From contig UQTJ01000017.1 in assembly GCA_900544075.1 (NCBI GenBank), positions 1-64,000 on the forward strand: DNA of 64,000 nucleotides, read 5' to 3'. Below the pieces are notes generated by a model. The model was not told where the DNA came from, made no database searches, and saw only the letters and a list, made by a program, of their open reading frames with translations. Shown here in pieces: positions 35,766-44,813 of the stretch (the first letter of the stretch is position 1; every line of letters starts with the position of its first letter). Source of the DNA: an uncultured Bacteroides sp. (GTDB lineage Bacteria; Bacteroidota; Bacteroidia; Bacteroidales; Bacteroidaceae). The position numbers and the translations under genes are program-made.

Positions 35766-36740
35766 ATGGAGTATTCAGTAGTTATTCGTACTTTGGGTAA
35801 AGGTGGAGAGTTTTATCAAAAGACTCTTGATTCGCTAGTCTGTCAAACTATTGTTCCCAAAGATATTATAGTATATATAGCAGAGGGATATCCGTTGCCA
35901 AAAGAAACAATAGGAATAGAAAAATATGTTTATGTAAAAAAAGGAATGGTTGCTCAAAGAGCATTACCATATAATGAGGTAAAGACAGAATATATTTTAT
36001 TTCTTGATGATGATGTTTATTTGCCTCCTACTGGAGTAGAAATCTTATTTAGAGAATTGCATGAAAATAATGGTGATGTAATTTCTCCATGCGTTTTTTA
36101 TAATCATGAGAAGCCTATAAAAGATAAAATAAGATCTTTGTTATTGGGGCGTGAGGTATGTCGTATTTCTATATCAAAATGGGGATTTAAAGTATTACCT
36201 ACAGCTGGTTTTTCATATATAAATAATCCGATAAGAAGTGTATATGAATCACAGACAAATGCAGGACCATGTTTCTTTTGTAAGAAGCAGGACTTCTTGA
36301 ATATATGTTATGAAGAAGAATTATGGTTGGATGGTTCGCCTTATGCTTTTCCTGATGATCAGGTAATGTTTTACAAGATGTATATGAATGGTTTGAAGAT
36401 ATTGACTTCATATGATTCAGGTATATTACATCTTGATGCGGGAACTTCAACAGGTGAAAATCGTATGCTTAAAGTAATATATTCTGAATATAGGAATAAG
36501 CTTATATTTTGGCATCGTTTTATATATATGCCGGAAAAGAACATAATTAAAAAGGTTTTTGCTGTTTTATCTATATTTTATGTTTATGGAATTCAATATG
36601 TGAAGCATCTTATAAGAGAGGTATATGGGGATAAAAAGGCAGCACAGGCTTTCAGAAAAGGAGTTATTGATGGAAAGTCGTATATTAAAAGTTTTAATTA
36701 TAAGTGCTTGCGTAAAATTGAAAAAAAGAAACATTTATGA
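35766..36740 (+). CDS. glycosyltransferase family 2 (rhamnosyl/NAGE-like branch)
   Basis: A 324-residue GT-A enzyme: MEYSVVIRTLGKGGEFYQKTLDSLVCQTIVPKDIIVYIAEG, then EYILFLDDDVYLPPTGVEILF with the metal-binding DDD, and DGSPYAFPDDQVMFYKMYMNGLKIL as the acceptor-side motif. C-terminal hydrophobic segment may touch the membrane. It overlaps the following GT4 gene by 4 nt. Specificity is unknown. Confidence 0.85.
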   Translation: MEYSVVIRTLGKGGEFYQKTLDSLVCQTIVPKDIIVYIAEGYPLPKETIGIEKYVYVKKGMVAQRALPYNEVKTEYILFLDDDVYLPPTGVEILFRELHENNGDVISPCVFYNHEKPIKDKIRSLLLGREVCRISISKWGFKVLPTAGFSYINNPIRSVYESQTNAGPCFFCKKQDFLNICYEEELWLDGSPYAFPDDQVMFYKMYMNGLKILTSYDSGILHLDAGTSTGENRMLKVIYSEYRNKLIFWHRFIYMPEKNIIKKVFAVLSIFYVYGIQYVKHLIREVYGDKKAAQAFRKGVIDGKSYIKSFNYKCLRKIEKKKHL

Positions 36741-37864
36741 AACATATTCTTTTTCTTATGCCAGCCATGCTTAATGGGGGAGCTGAGAAAGTTCTAATAG
36801 ACATCCTGAAGAATTTTGAGTATTCAAAATACTATGTTACATTATTATTAGAGACTGAGGATGGTCCTTATATTGATGATATTCCGCAACAGGTAAAGCT
36901 GATATCGTTTCACAAGAAAAGCTTGTGGATAGAAAGATTGTACCGCTATCTTTCAATGTTTGGATGTAAGAGATTGGCATATTTCTTTTTATGTAAATTA
37001 CCTTTGTTATGGTATTTAAGGAGAAAGCATTTTGATACAATAATTTCATTTATGGAAGGAATGGCAGTAAAGATGCATTCATATGTTTTTGATAAAGCTG
37101 ATAGGAATATTTCTTGGGTTCATATTGATTTGAAGAAAAAGCATTGGTCACTTGATTTCTTTAAGAATTATGAAGAGGAATCATGGTGTTATAAAAAAAT
37201 GGATAATATTGTTTTTGTGTCTCAAGATGCTAAGAATAGATTTAGAGAGTTATTCGATATTGATGAAGATAAATTGAAGGTTGTTTATAATTTAATAGAT
37301 TGTGATGAAATAGTAAGATTATCACAATGTAAACTTGTATGTAAGAAGAAGTTTACCATTTGTATGGTAGGACGATTAAATCAACAAAAAAGATACGATC
37401 GGGCTTTGGAAGTTGCTATTAAACTTAAAAATAATGGGTATGATTTAGAGTTTTGGGTATTGGGTGACGGTGAACTTAAAACAGAATTAAAAAATGAAAT
37501 ATACAGATTAGGACTACAGGATAACTTTTTGTTGCTTGGCTTTGTTAAACAGCCGTATTCTTATATTAACCAAGCAGATATATTTTTTTTATGTTCTGAA
37601 TCTGAGGGATTTTCATTGGTGGTTTGTGAAGCTTTATGTTTAGGTAAACCTATTGTGTCAACATGTACATCCGGTCCTACTGAACTTATTAGTAAGTCAA
37701 GAGGAGGAATAATAGTTAATGAGGACATTGATAGCATATACAATGGCCTTAAACAGATGATAGATAATAAGTCTTTTAGAGAGGAATGTTCTACAAATGC
37801 AGTAGTTTTTTCTAAAACATTTAATGTACAGGAGACTATGCAGCGAATATATGATTTAATATGA
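36737..37864 (+). CDS. family 4 glycosyltransferase
   Basis: A 375-residue GT-B enzyme. The N-terminal domain starts HILFLMPAMLNGGAEKVLIDIL (glycine-rich acceptor loop). The C-terminal half has ICMVGRLNQQKRYDRALEVAIKLK and SESEGFSLVVCEALCLGKPIVSTCTSGPTEL, the E-x7-E nucleotide-sugar site with retaining mechanism. Overlaps both neighbours closely (ATGA at the start, 7 nt to the next gene). Confidence 0.92.
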   Translation: MKHILFLMPAMLNGGAEKVLIDILKNFEYSKYYVTLLLETEDGPYIDDIPQQVKLISFHKKSLWIERLYRYLSMFGCKRLAYFFLCKLPLLWYLRRKHFDTIISFMEGMAVKMHSYVFDKADRNISWVHIDLKKKHWSLDFFKNYEEESWCYKKMDNIVFVSQDAKNRFRELFDIDEDKLKVVYNLIDCDEIVRLSQCKLVCKKKFTICMVGRLNQQKRYDRALEVAIKLKNNGYDLEFWVLGDGELKTELKNEIYRLGLQDNFLLLGFVKQPYSYINQADIFFLCSESEGFSLVVCEALCLGKPIVSTCTSGPTELISKSRGGIIVNEDIDSIYNGLKQMIDNKSFREECSTNAVVFSKTFNVQETMQRIYDLI

Positions 37865-37871
37865 TTTTAAT

Positions 37872-38795
37872 ATGTGCTTTATATCAGTTATAGTTCCGGT
37901 ATATAATTCAGAGAAAACTATTAACCGTTGTATTGATAGTATTTTATCACAAACTTTTTCTGATTTTGAATTGATTATTGTTGATGATGGTAGTTCAGAT
38001 TCTTCTGGAGAGATAAGTGATTATTATGCTAAGATTGATAATCGTGTAAAAGTATTTCATAAACAAAATGGAGGAGTAAGTTCTGCAAGAAATTTAGGAT
38101 TGGATAATGTTAAAGGTAAATGGGTGACATTTTGTGATTCTGATGATTATGTCAGTCCTGAATGGCTTGATTATTATGTAAGAAACAGTAGAGATAATGT
38201 AGAACTTATTGTTCAGTCATTCAATAATAGAAATGAAGTTAATAAAGATTTTGAGGGTTGTGTGGCTGATTTTATTGAAACCTTTTATGATTTATCGATA
38301 ATAGGATATACTGGAAATAAATTATTTTTAGCTTCAATTATTAATAAATATAAGATTAGATATTGTGAGTATTTTACTTTTCATGAAGATGAAGTTTTTG
38401 CATATCAATATTTACAATATACGAATAATGTGATATATACAAAAAAATCAGGTTATAATTACGAAATACCAGATTTTAGCATTAAATATAGAAAAGCAGA
38501 TAATTTTGAACCTTACTATATAGTTTTTTCTATTATAGATAGAATCAATAAAGTTCATCCTATTCCCGAAGCATATACTTTTTATATAAAGGTTTTGTAT
38601 AGATCGTTGTTTGATTCTTTCCTAAAAAAAGACTCAAATTGTAAAGAGAAATTATTAAGGTATAGGTGTGCAGTAGGAAATGATTCAAGTGTTATTAGAA
38701 TATTACCTTTAAAGATACGTATGGCATTAAAGCTACCACCTTTTATTGTATTTTTTATTCTGAAAGTCATGGCTTTAATACGTCGCAACCTTTAA
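37872..38795 (+). CDS. family 2 glycosyltransferase, paralogue of the 30128 gene
   Basis: A 307-residue GT-A enzyme: FISVIVPVYNSEKTINRCIDSILSQTFSDFELIIVDDGSSDSS, KQNGGVSSARNLGLDNVKGKWVTFCDSDDYV and YFTFHEDEVFAYQYLQYTNNVIYTKKSGYNYEIPDFSIKYRKADN. The same blocks in the same order occur in 30128-31078, so the two arose by duplication or from related loci. Specificity unknown. Confidence 0.9.
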   Translation: MCFISVIVPVYNSEKTINRCIDSILSQTFSDFELIIVDDGSSDSSGEISDYYAKIDNRVKVFHKQNGGVSSARNLGLDNVKGKWVTFCDSDDYVSPEWLDYYVRNSRDNVELIVQSFNNRNEVNKDFEGCVADFIETFYDLSIIGYTGNKLFLASIINKYKIRYCEYFTFHEDEVFAYQYLQYTNNVIYTKKSGYNYEIPDFSIKYRKADNFEPYYIVFSIIDRINKVHPIPEAYTFYIKVLYRSLFDSFLKKDSNCKEKLLRYRCAVGNDSSVIRILPLKIRMALKLPPFIVFFILKVMALIRRNL

Positions 38796-38810
38796 TTTAT
38801 ACATTTCACA

Positions 38811-40712
38811 ATGAAACACGCATATCTGATTATAGTTCATAATGAGCCTGAATTGTTGAATAATCTTGTATCTTTATTGGATGATAAACGTAATGATATC
38901 TACATCCACTATGATTCAAAATTGAAAGATATTCCAAGTCTGCATACAGAACATTCAAGCCTATATATTATAGATAAACGAATTAATGTACATTGGGCGG
39001 ATTTTAGTCTTGTAGAGGTGGAATTAGAACTGATGCAAGAGGCATTTATTAAAGGACATTATGATTATTATCATTTTCTTTCCGGGGTAGATATGCCTCT
39101 TAAAACCCAGGATTATATTCATGATTTTTTCAATAGAAACATAGGTAAGGAGTTTATAGACTACTGTCTTGCAGATGTATCGGGAGAAATGGACAGGAAG
39201 ATGAGATTATGGCATTTATTTCCTTCTGATTTCAAAAATTCAAGTAAAATTTCATTTGTAACCCGATTCCTTAGGGCTGTGTTTGTTCGTGTTCAAATTA
39301 TGCTTGGTTTTAAAAGGAACAAGAATATAGAATTTAAGAAAGGTTCTCAGTGGGTTAGTATTACAGCAGATTTTGTTAAATTCTTATTGGAAAACAAAGA
39401 TGAAATAAGAAAGACATATACTCATACGTTTTGTCCGGATGAGGTAGTGATGCAAACTGTTTGTTGGAATTCTCCTTTCAGGAATAATCTATATGATTTG
39501 TCTGCTGATTATAAGGGGCATATGAGAAAAATAGACTGGGGTAGAGGAAGGCCGTATGTATGGAGAGATGAAGATTATGATGAACTTATGAGCTCAGACC
39601 GTTTGTTTGCCAGAAAGTTCTCGTCTGAATATATGGGTGTAGTAAACAGAATAACAGAAACGCTTAAGCTAAAAACAATAAAAATGTATAACCCTCTGAT
39701 TTCAATAATTATCCCTATATATAATGTAAGCCAATATATCACAAAATGTCTGGACTATGTATTCAGTCAGACATATAAGAATTTTGAAGTGATACTGGTG
39801 GATGATTGCGGAACAGATAACAGTATGGATATTGTTCGGGAATATCTGAAAAAAAATGTATTCCATAATGTCAATATTCTTTCTCACGAAAGAAACAGAG
39901 GTTTATCTGCTGCCAGAAATACCGGGTTGGTGAATGCTAAGGGGGAGTATGTATATTTTTTGGATAGTGACGACAGTATAAGTGATGATTGTTTAAGTGT
40001 TCTTGCAGGGACTTTAAAAGAGAAGGCTTATGATGTTGTTCTTGCCGATTATAAGTTCGTCGGCACTGATAGTATAGCTTCAGACTTAAAATTGCCAGAG
40101 TGTGAGCTTGTTGGAAATGCTTCAATCCTTGGTGCTTATGCTAATGGCTTGTGGTATGTTATGGCATGGAACAAGTTATGCAGGAGGGATTTTCTGATAA
40201 ACAATGGTTTGTTTTTTGAGGAAGGCTATTTGCATGAAGATGTGATATGGAGTTTTAAGTTGGCATGTAAGGCTGATTCAATGTATGTGGTAAATAAAAA
40301 GACTTATGATTATCTTGTAAGAAGTTCTTCCATAATGACAAGTATGTCTATAGAAAAGGATGTCACTGTGTATTTGATGGCTTTTGAAAGGATTATAGAT
40401 TTTGTAAAAAAAGAGAACAGGACTTTTGGAAAGAATGAATACACTATCATTGAAGGTAAGAAATGCGGAATAATGTATTCATTACTACAGAAGAAAGAAA
40501 TAGGTTTATACAATAAATATTACAAGGATTTTTATTCTTTAAGTTATATATCTCCATTCAAAGCATTCAGGAAGGGTATTTTAAGTTTTCCTTATTTATT
40601 AAGGGATTTGCATTATTGTATGCCTGTTACTATAGGACGATTATATAAAAGATTTTTCTATAATGTCTTGTATGGATGGAGAGGGAAAAAGATAGAAGGT
40701 TCTGTCTGGTAA
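38811..40712 (+). CDS. bifunctional glycosyltransferase: GT14 (core-2/I-branching) fused to GT2
   Basis: A 633-residue protein with two catalytic domains. Residues ~1-285 belong to the core-2/I-branching beta-1,6-N-acetylglucosaminyltransferase family: KHAYLIIVHNEPELLNNLVSLLDDKRNDIYIHYDSK, YDYYHFLSGVDMPLK, SQWVSITADFVKFLLEN and FCPDEVVMQTVCWNS. From about residue 290 a complete GT2 domain begins: PLISIIIPIYNVSQYITKCLDYVFSQTYKNFEVILVDDCGTDNS with DSDDS near 385. Fusion suggests two consecutive sugar additions by one protein. No frameshift is involved; the linker is short. Confidence 0.88.
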   Translation: MKHAYLIIVHNEPELLNNLVSLLDDKRNDIYIHYDSKLKDIPSLHTEHSSLYIIDKRINVHWADFSLVEVELELMQEAFIKGHYDYYHFLSGVDMPLKTQDYIHDFFNRNIGKEFIDYCLADVSGEMDRKMRLWHLFPSDFKNSSKISFVTRFLRAVFVRVQIMLGFKRNKNIEFKKGSQWVSITADFVKFLLENKDEIRKTYTHTFCPDEVVMQTVCWNSPFRNNLYDLSADYKGHMRKIDWGRGRPYVWRDEDYDELMSSDRLFARKFSSEYMGVVNRITETLKLKTIKMYNPLISIIIPIYNVSQYITKCLDYVFSQTYKNFEVILVDDCGTDNSMDIVREYLKKNVFHNVNILSHERNRGLSAARNTGLVNAKGEYVYFLDSDDSISDDCLSVLAGTLKEKAYDVVLADYKFVGTDSIASDLKLPECELVGNASILGAYANGLWYVMAWNKLCRRDFLINNGLFFEEGYLHEDVIWSFKLACKADSMYVVNKKTYDYLVRSSSIMTSMSIEKDVTVYLMAFERIIDFVKKENRTFGKNEYTIIEGKKCGIMYSLLQKKEIGLYNKYYKDFYSLSYISPFKAFRKGILSFPYLLRDLHYCMPVTIGRLYKRFFYNVLYGWRGKKIEGSVW

Positions 40713-40722
40713 TCTTTAATTT

Positions 40723-41721
40723 ATGGATAATAAGTATAAAGGATTGATTTCGGTTATAATACCTGTATATAACGCTGCTGAATGTTTGAACAGATGTTTT
40801 GACTCCATTATCAGGCAGACTTACAGAAATCTGGAGGTTTTGTTTGTTGATGATTGTAGTAGTGATGGTTCTGAAGCATTTATCCGTCTTTTTATGGAGA
40901 AGCATGAGGTAGCTGATTTAAAGATTAAATGTATTCATCATGAATATAACAGAGGTGTCGCTGCCGCAAGGAATACTGGACTTGATAATGCTACAGGTGA
41001 GTATGTATATTATCTTGATGCAGACGATTTTATAGAAGATAATACTTTGGAATTATTGTATAAGGAGGCTGATGAAACAGGGGCTGATATTGTAGGGTGT
41101 GAATGGTTCCTTTCATTTAATAAGAACGAGCGTCATATGGTTCAGCCTAAGGTCGGTAACGGTGAGGAACTTTTCATTAAAATGGCGAGAGGTGTGGCAC
41201 GATGGAATCTGTGGCTTTTTATGGTAAAGAGGTCATTATATGAGGATAATAATATCCGTTTTACAGAGAAGATGAACATGGGGGAGGATATGATGGTGAT
41301 GATGAAACTTGCATTGTATGCAAATAAGGTTTCCATATTGAATATTCCTTTATATCATTATATACAGACAAAATCTGATTCGTTGACAAGAAACTGGTCC
41401 AAGGGATATATGGATCAGATTACTGCTAATGTTCACGAAGTAGAGAGATATGTGAAAGGCAACTATGGTAACAGGTTTGATAGGGAGATTGATTTTCTTA
41501 AACTAAATATCAAGTTACCGCTGTTGATTTCATCTTCTGCTGCGGATTATGATAAATGGATGAAATGGTTTCCGGAAGCAAATGATAGTATTATATATAA
41601 TAAAGATATATCTTTGCGCACAAGATTGCTGCAATTGTTGGCTTACAAACGTCAGTATTGGTTATTGCAATTGTATCATTATATAGTGATTAAATTTGTT
41701 TACGGGGTAATATATAAGTGA
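40723..41721 (+). CDS. family 2 glycosyltransferase
   Basis: A 332-residue GT-A enzyme: LISVIIPVYNAAECLNRCFDSIIRQTYRNLEVLFVDDCSSDGSE, EYNRGVAAARNTGLDNATGEYVYYLDADDFIE (metal-binding DADD) and FTEKMNMGEDMMVMMKLALYANKV. It starts 10 nt after the GT14-GT2 fusion and resembles the GT2 half of that protein. Specificity unknown. Confidence 0.9.
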   Translation: MDNKYKGLISVIIPVYNAAECLNRCFDSIIRQTYRNLEVLFVDDCSSDGSEAFIRLFMEKHEVADLKIKCIHHEYNRGVAAARNTGLDNATGEYVYYLDADDFIEDNTLELLYKEADETGADIVGCEWFLSFNKNERHMVQPKVGNGEELFIKMARGVARWNLWLFMVKRSLYEDNNIRFTEKMNMGEDMMVMMKLALYANKVSILNIPLYHYIQTKSDSLTRNWSKGYMDQITANVHEVERYVKGNYGNRFDREIDFLKLNIKLPLLISSSAADYDKWMKWFPEANDSIIYNKDISLRTRLLQLLAYKRQYWLLQLYHYIVIKFVYGVIYK

Positions 41722-41725
41722 AAAG

Positions 41726-42511
41726 ATGGATAATAATATTATAAATAATCCTAAAGTATCTGTTGTAACTATATGTTATAACAGTGTACAATTTATTGAA
41801 AAAACTATACAGAGTGTACTATCACAGACATATCCCAATGTAGAGTATATTGTTATAGATGGTGGAAGTACAGACGGTACCAAAGAAATAATTGAGAAAT
41901 ATTCTTCCAGAATAACATATTGGTGTAGTGAGAAAGACGGAGGAATTTATGATGCCATGAATAAAGGTATAAAGAAAGCTACCGGAGAATGGATTAATTT
42001 TATGAATTCCGGTGACTCTTTTGTCTCAGCAAATGTACTTACGGATGTTATGTCTGAACAGATTGAAGATGATATCTGTGTAGTTTATTGTGATGCAATA
42101 TATGATTATGGAGATCATGAAGAAAAATTTATATGCAATGGATTAAAAAATATTACGTATAAAATGGTTTTTTGTCATCAAAGCTGTTTAATACGTACGT
42201 CTATTCATAAAGAAAGACCTTTTAGTTTAAAATATAAGATTGCGGGTGACTATGACTTTTTTTATAACCTATATTTTGATAAAGGAGAACAGGCTTTTAA
42301 ACATTTATCTGTCTTTTTAGCAAAAGAAGATATGACAGATTCATTATCAAGAAACTCTTATTTTGATGCATTAAGAGAAAACTTGAAAATAAGTGCTGCT
42401 CATAAAAATCTTAGATGGTATAGAGATAAATTGAGATTTATCATTAAAGATCTTATAAGATGGGAGAAAAATAAAAATACATATATTAAAATATTAAGAT
42501 TGGGAAGATAA
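41726..42511 (+). CDS. family 2 glycosyltransferase, WcaA/WcaE-like
   Basis: A 261-residue short GT2: KVSVVTICYNSVQFIEKTIQSVLSQTYPNVEYIVIDGGSTDGTKEII, then SEKDGGIYDAMNKGIKKATGEWINFMNSGDSF, the DGGIYDAMNKG / NSGD pattern of colanic-acid type transferases rather than the DSDD type. FCHQSCLIRTS and KIAGDYDFFYNLYF follow. It adds a sugar to the lipid-linked unit in the cytoplasm; specificity unknown. Confidence 0.9.
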   Translation: MDNNIINNPKVSVVTICYNSVQFIEKTIQSVLSQTYPNVEYIVIDGGSTDGTKEIIEKYSSRITYWCSEKDGGIYDAMNKGIKKATGEWINFMNSGDSFVSANVLTDVMSEQIEDDICVVYCDAIYDYGDHEEKFICNGLKNITYKMVFCHQSCLIRTSIHKERPFSLKYKIAGDYDFFYNLYFDKGEQAFKHLSVFLAKEDMTDSLSRNSYFDALRENLKISAAHKNLRWYRDKLRFIIKDLIRWEKNKNTYIKILRLGR

Positions 42512-42519
42512 AAATAGTC

Positions 42520-43815
42520 ATGATACAGTTTTGTTCTATTATATTTACCATAATAATGACAAGTCTATATTTCTTTCCTATAGATATTGTTACAGGGGTA
42601 AACTCTAAAATGATAATGGCAGGATTTGGGCTTATAGTTTTTATGGTTCAATTGGCACAAAGAAAAAAATATCTTGAGAAAGATTATCTGTTTCTAACAT
42701 TGTTTGCCGGACTTGTATCACTGAGCGGGTTTTTCTCCATGTGGTACAATGATACCAATGATGCTACTTATGCCACATATCTGGTATCAATGATGGTCTG
42801 GTTGGGAGGGGCTTATTTTGTTGTTGAACTTATAAAATTTGTTCATGGAAAGGCTTCCGCTGTGTTGTTAGCTAATTATCTCATAGCTGTATGTGCTTTA
42901 CAGAGTGTTATAGCCTTGGGAGTGGAAATGAATCCTACGGTCAAGTCATTGGTTGATAGCGTGTATTCTGGAGGTGCTTATTATGAGGAACATAATAGAA
43001 TGTATGGTATAGGAGCCAGTCTTGACGTGGCTGGTACAAGGTTCTCGGCTGTATTATGTATGATAGTATGTATCGGTATTGCTTATGGTAAGGTATTAAA
43101 AAAAGAATGGTTTATCTTTTATGGTCTGTCTTTTATGATTATTGCCACTATAGGAAATATGATATCACGTACTACTACCGTTGGAGTTGCATTGTCATTG
43201 ATTTATCTTCTTTCTGTCGCATTAAATATGGATAAGAAAGAAATAAACAAGTCCAAAACAAGGTTTTGGAAATGGATGATAGTTATAATAGGGCTAAGTA
43301 TTCCATTGATAGTTTATTATTACAGATATAATGATGTGATATATAAGAACCTTCGTTTTGCTTTTGAAGGTTTTTTTAGTCTTGTGGAAAAAGGAGAATG
43401 GGATGTACACTCCAATGATATGTTGCAGAATATGGTTGTTTTCCCGGAATCTCTGAAGACATGGATTATTGGTGATGGATATTTTAATGCTCCTCATTTA
43501 TCTGATCCTTATTATGTTGGGCCATATGTAGGGGATTTTTATAAGGGAACAGATATAGGTTATCTTCGCTTCCTGTTTTATTTCGGATTAATAGGTCTTA
43601 CAATGTTTATGATTTTTTTCTGTTATGCAGCGAGAATTTGTATCAAGCATATGTCTTCATTGAAAATTATGTTTTTATTGATCTTGGCCGTGAATTTTAT
43701 AGTATGGTTCAAAGTCTCTACAGATATATTTTTAGTGTTTGCTTTATTTCTATGCATAAGTAAGGAAGAATATGATGAATATAATAATAGTCTGGTGACA
43801 AATAGTGGTATATGA
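42520..43815 (+). CDS. wzy: O-antigen/capsule polymerase (Wzy-like)
   Basis: A 431-residue protein with about 10-11 predicted membrane helices and one long periplasmic loop (roughly residues 285-345, LVEKGEWDVHSNDMLQ to GTDIGYLRFLFYFGL). The pattern GDGYFN..GTDIGYLR is typical of Wzy-family polymerases, which share little other sequence. It would join flipped repeat units in the periplasm. It overlaps the acyltransferase by 4 nt. The assignment rests on topology and place in the locus. Confidence 0.8.
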   Translation: MIQFCSIIFTIIMTSLYFFPIDIVTGVNSKMIMAGFGLIVFMVQLAQRKKYLEKDYLFLTLFAGLVSLSGFFSMWYNDTNDATYATYLVSMMVWLGGAYFVVELIKFVHGKASAVLLANYLIAVCALQSVIALGVEMNPTVKSLVDSVYSGGAYYEEHNRMYGIGASLDVAGTRFSAVLCMIVCIGIAYGKVLKKEWFIFYGLSFMIIATIGNMISRTTTVGVALSLIYLLSVALNMDKKEINKSKTRFWKWMIVIIGLSIPLIVYYYRYNDVIYKNLRFAFEGFFSLVEKGEWDVHSNDMLQNMVVFPESLKTWIIGDGYFNAPHLSDPYYVGPYVGDFYKGTDIGYLRFLFYFGLIGLTMFMIFFCYAARICIKHMSSLKIMFLLILAVNFIVWFKVSTDIFLVFALFLCISKEEYDEYNNSLVTNSGI

Positions 43816-44813
43816 TATTATTTGTTTCATGTATATGTTTGTTATATCTTTTGAGTCTTTGGGGTAAAAAGACAGAAGATCTGAATAAAGGAAAAACGTC
43901 TGTATTGAAGGGAGTGATGGCTATTATAATAGTGTTACATCACATGTCATTGCAGGGAATTGAGAGTCTGGCGCAGTTTTTTTCATGGGGAGCTCCTATA
44001 GTGTCTGTATTTTTCTTTATATCAGGATATGGGTTAAGCTTAAGTTTTTTCTCAAAAGGGAATATATATTTGTCAAATTTTATCAGTCGTAGGATTCTTA
44101 AAAATTTACTTTTACCTTTTATCTTGGCTTGGGCTTTGTATAGGATTATAAATTGGTGTGCCTTACCAGATTTGGTAACGGAAATATACAATCTTGTATT
44201 TAAAGGTATTACATTGTTGCCTCATTCATGGTATGTATATGCTATACTGTTGTTTTATATATTTTTTTATATTGCTTGCAGATTATGTAAAAGAAACTTT
44301 CCTTTTTTAATTCTTGTTCTGACTATTGTTTATATATTGGTATGTGAGTACGCAGGATTTGACAGGTGTTGGTATATCAGTTCTTTGGCCTTTCCAGCAG
44401 GAGTCTTTGCCGGAAAATATATAAAAAGCTTAAAGGGATTTATCAGTTCCGGGATTAAATATTTAATATTTGTTCCTCTATGTATTTCCTTAATAGGATT
44501 GTTCGTTTATTCAAGGAATGAGATTCTGTATATGTTTGTTTACATTCTAATTCCAATTATGATAACAATGATTTGCATGAAAATAAAGTTGGAAGAACTT
44601 TGCAGGTTCAAGCTTGTTAGCTTTTTAAGTGGTATTTCTTATGAAATATATTTATGTCAAGGCATAAGCATGTCTATTTGTAGAGGAAACAGATGTTATA
44701 TAGAAAATGATTACATATATATAATGTTGGTTTTAATAGTGACTGCATTATTGGCATTTTTGATAAACAAAGTGAAGATTGTTTTAGAATCTGTTTTCTT
44801 TAAAGTATCATGA
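43812..44813 (+). CDS. acyltransferase 3 family membrane protein (glycan O-acetyltransferase)
   Basis: A 333-residue protein with ~10 predicted helices. Family motifs: LKGVMAIIIVLHHMSLQG (the catalytic His), FFFISGYGLSLSFFSKGN, and RRILKNLLLPFILAWALYR. It would transfer acetyl groups to the capsule sugars at the inner membrane. It is the intact relative of the decayed gene at 25291. It is the last strongly AT-rich gene; its end overlaps by 4 nt a GT4 gene with clearly different base composition. Confidence 0.88.
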   Translation: MILFVSCICLLYLLSLWGKKTEDLNKGKTSVLKGVMAIIIVLHHMSLQGIESLAQFFSWGAPIVSVFFFISGYGLSLSFFSKGNIYLSNFISRRILKNLLLPFILAWALYRIINWCALPDLVTEIYNLVFKGITLLPHSWYVYAILLFYIFFYIACRLCKRNFPFLILVLTIVYILVCEYAGFDRCWYISSLAFPAGVFAGKYIKSLKGFISSGIKYLIFVPLCISLIGLFVYSRNEILYMFVYILIPIMITMICMKIKLEELCRFKLVSFLSGISYEIYLCQGISMSICRGNRCYIENDYIYIMLVLIVTALLAFLINKVKIVLESVFFKVS

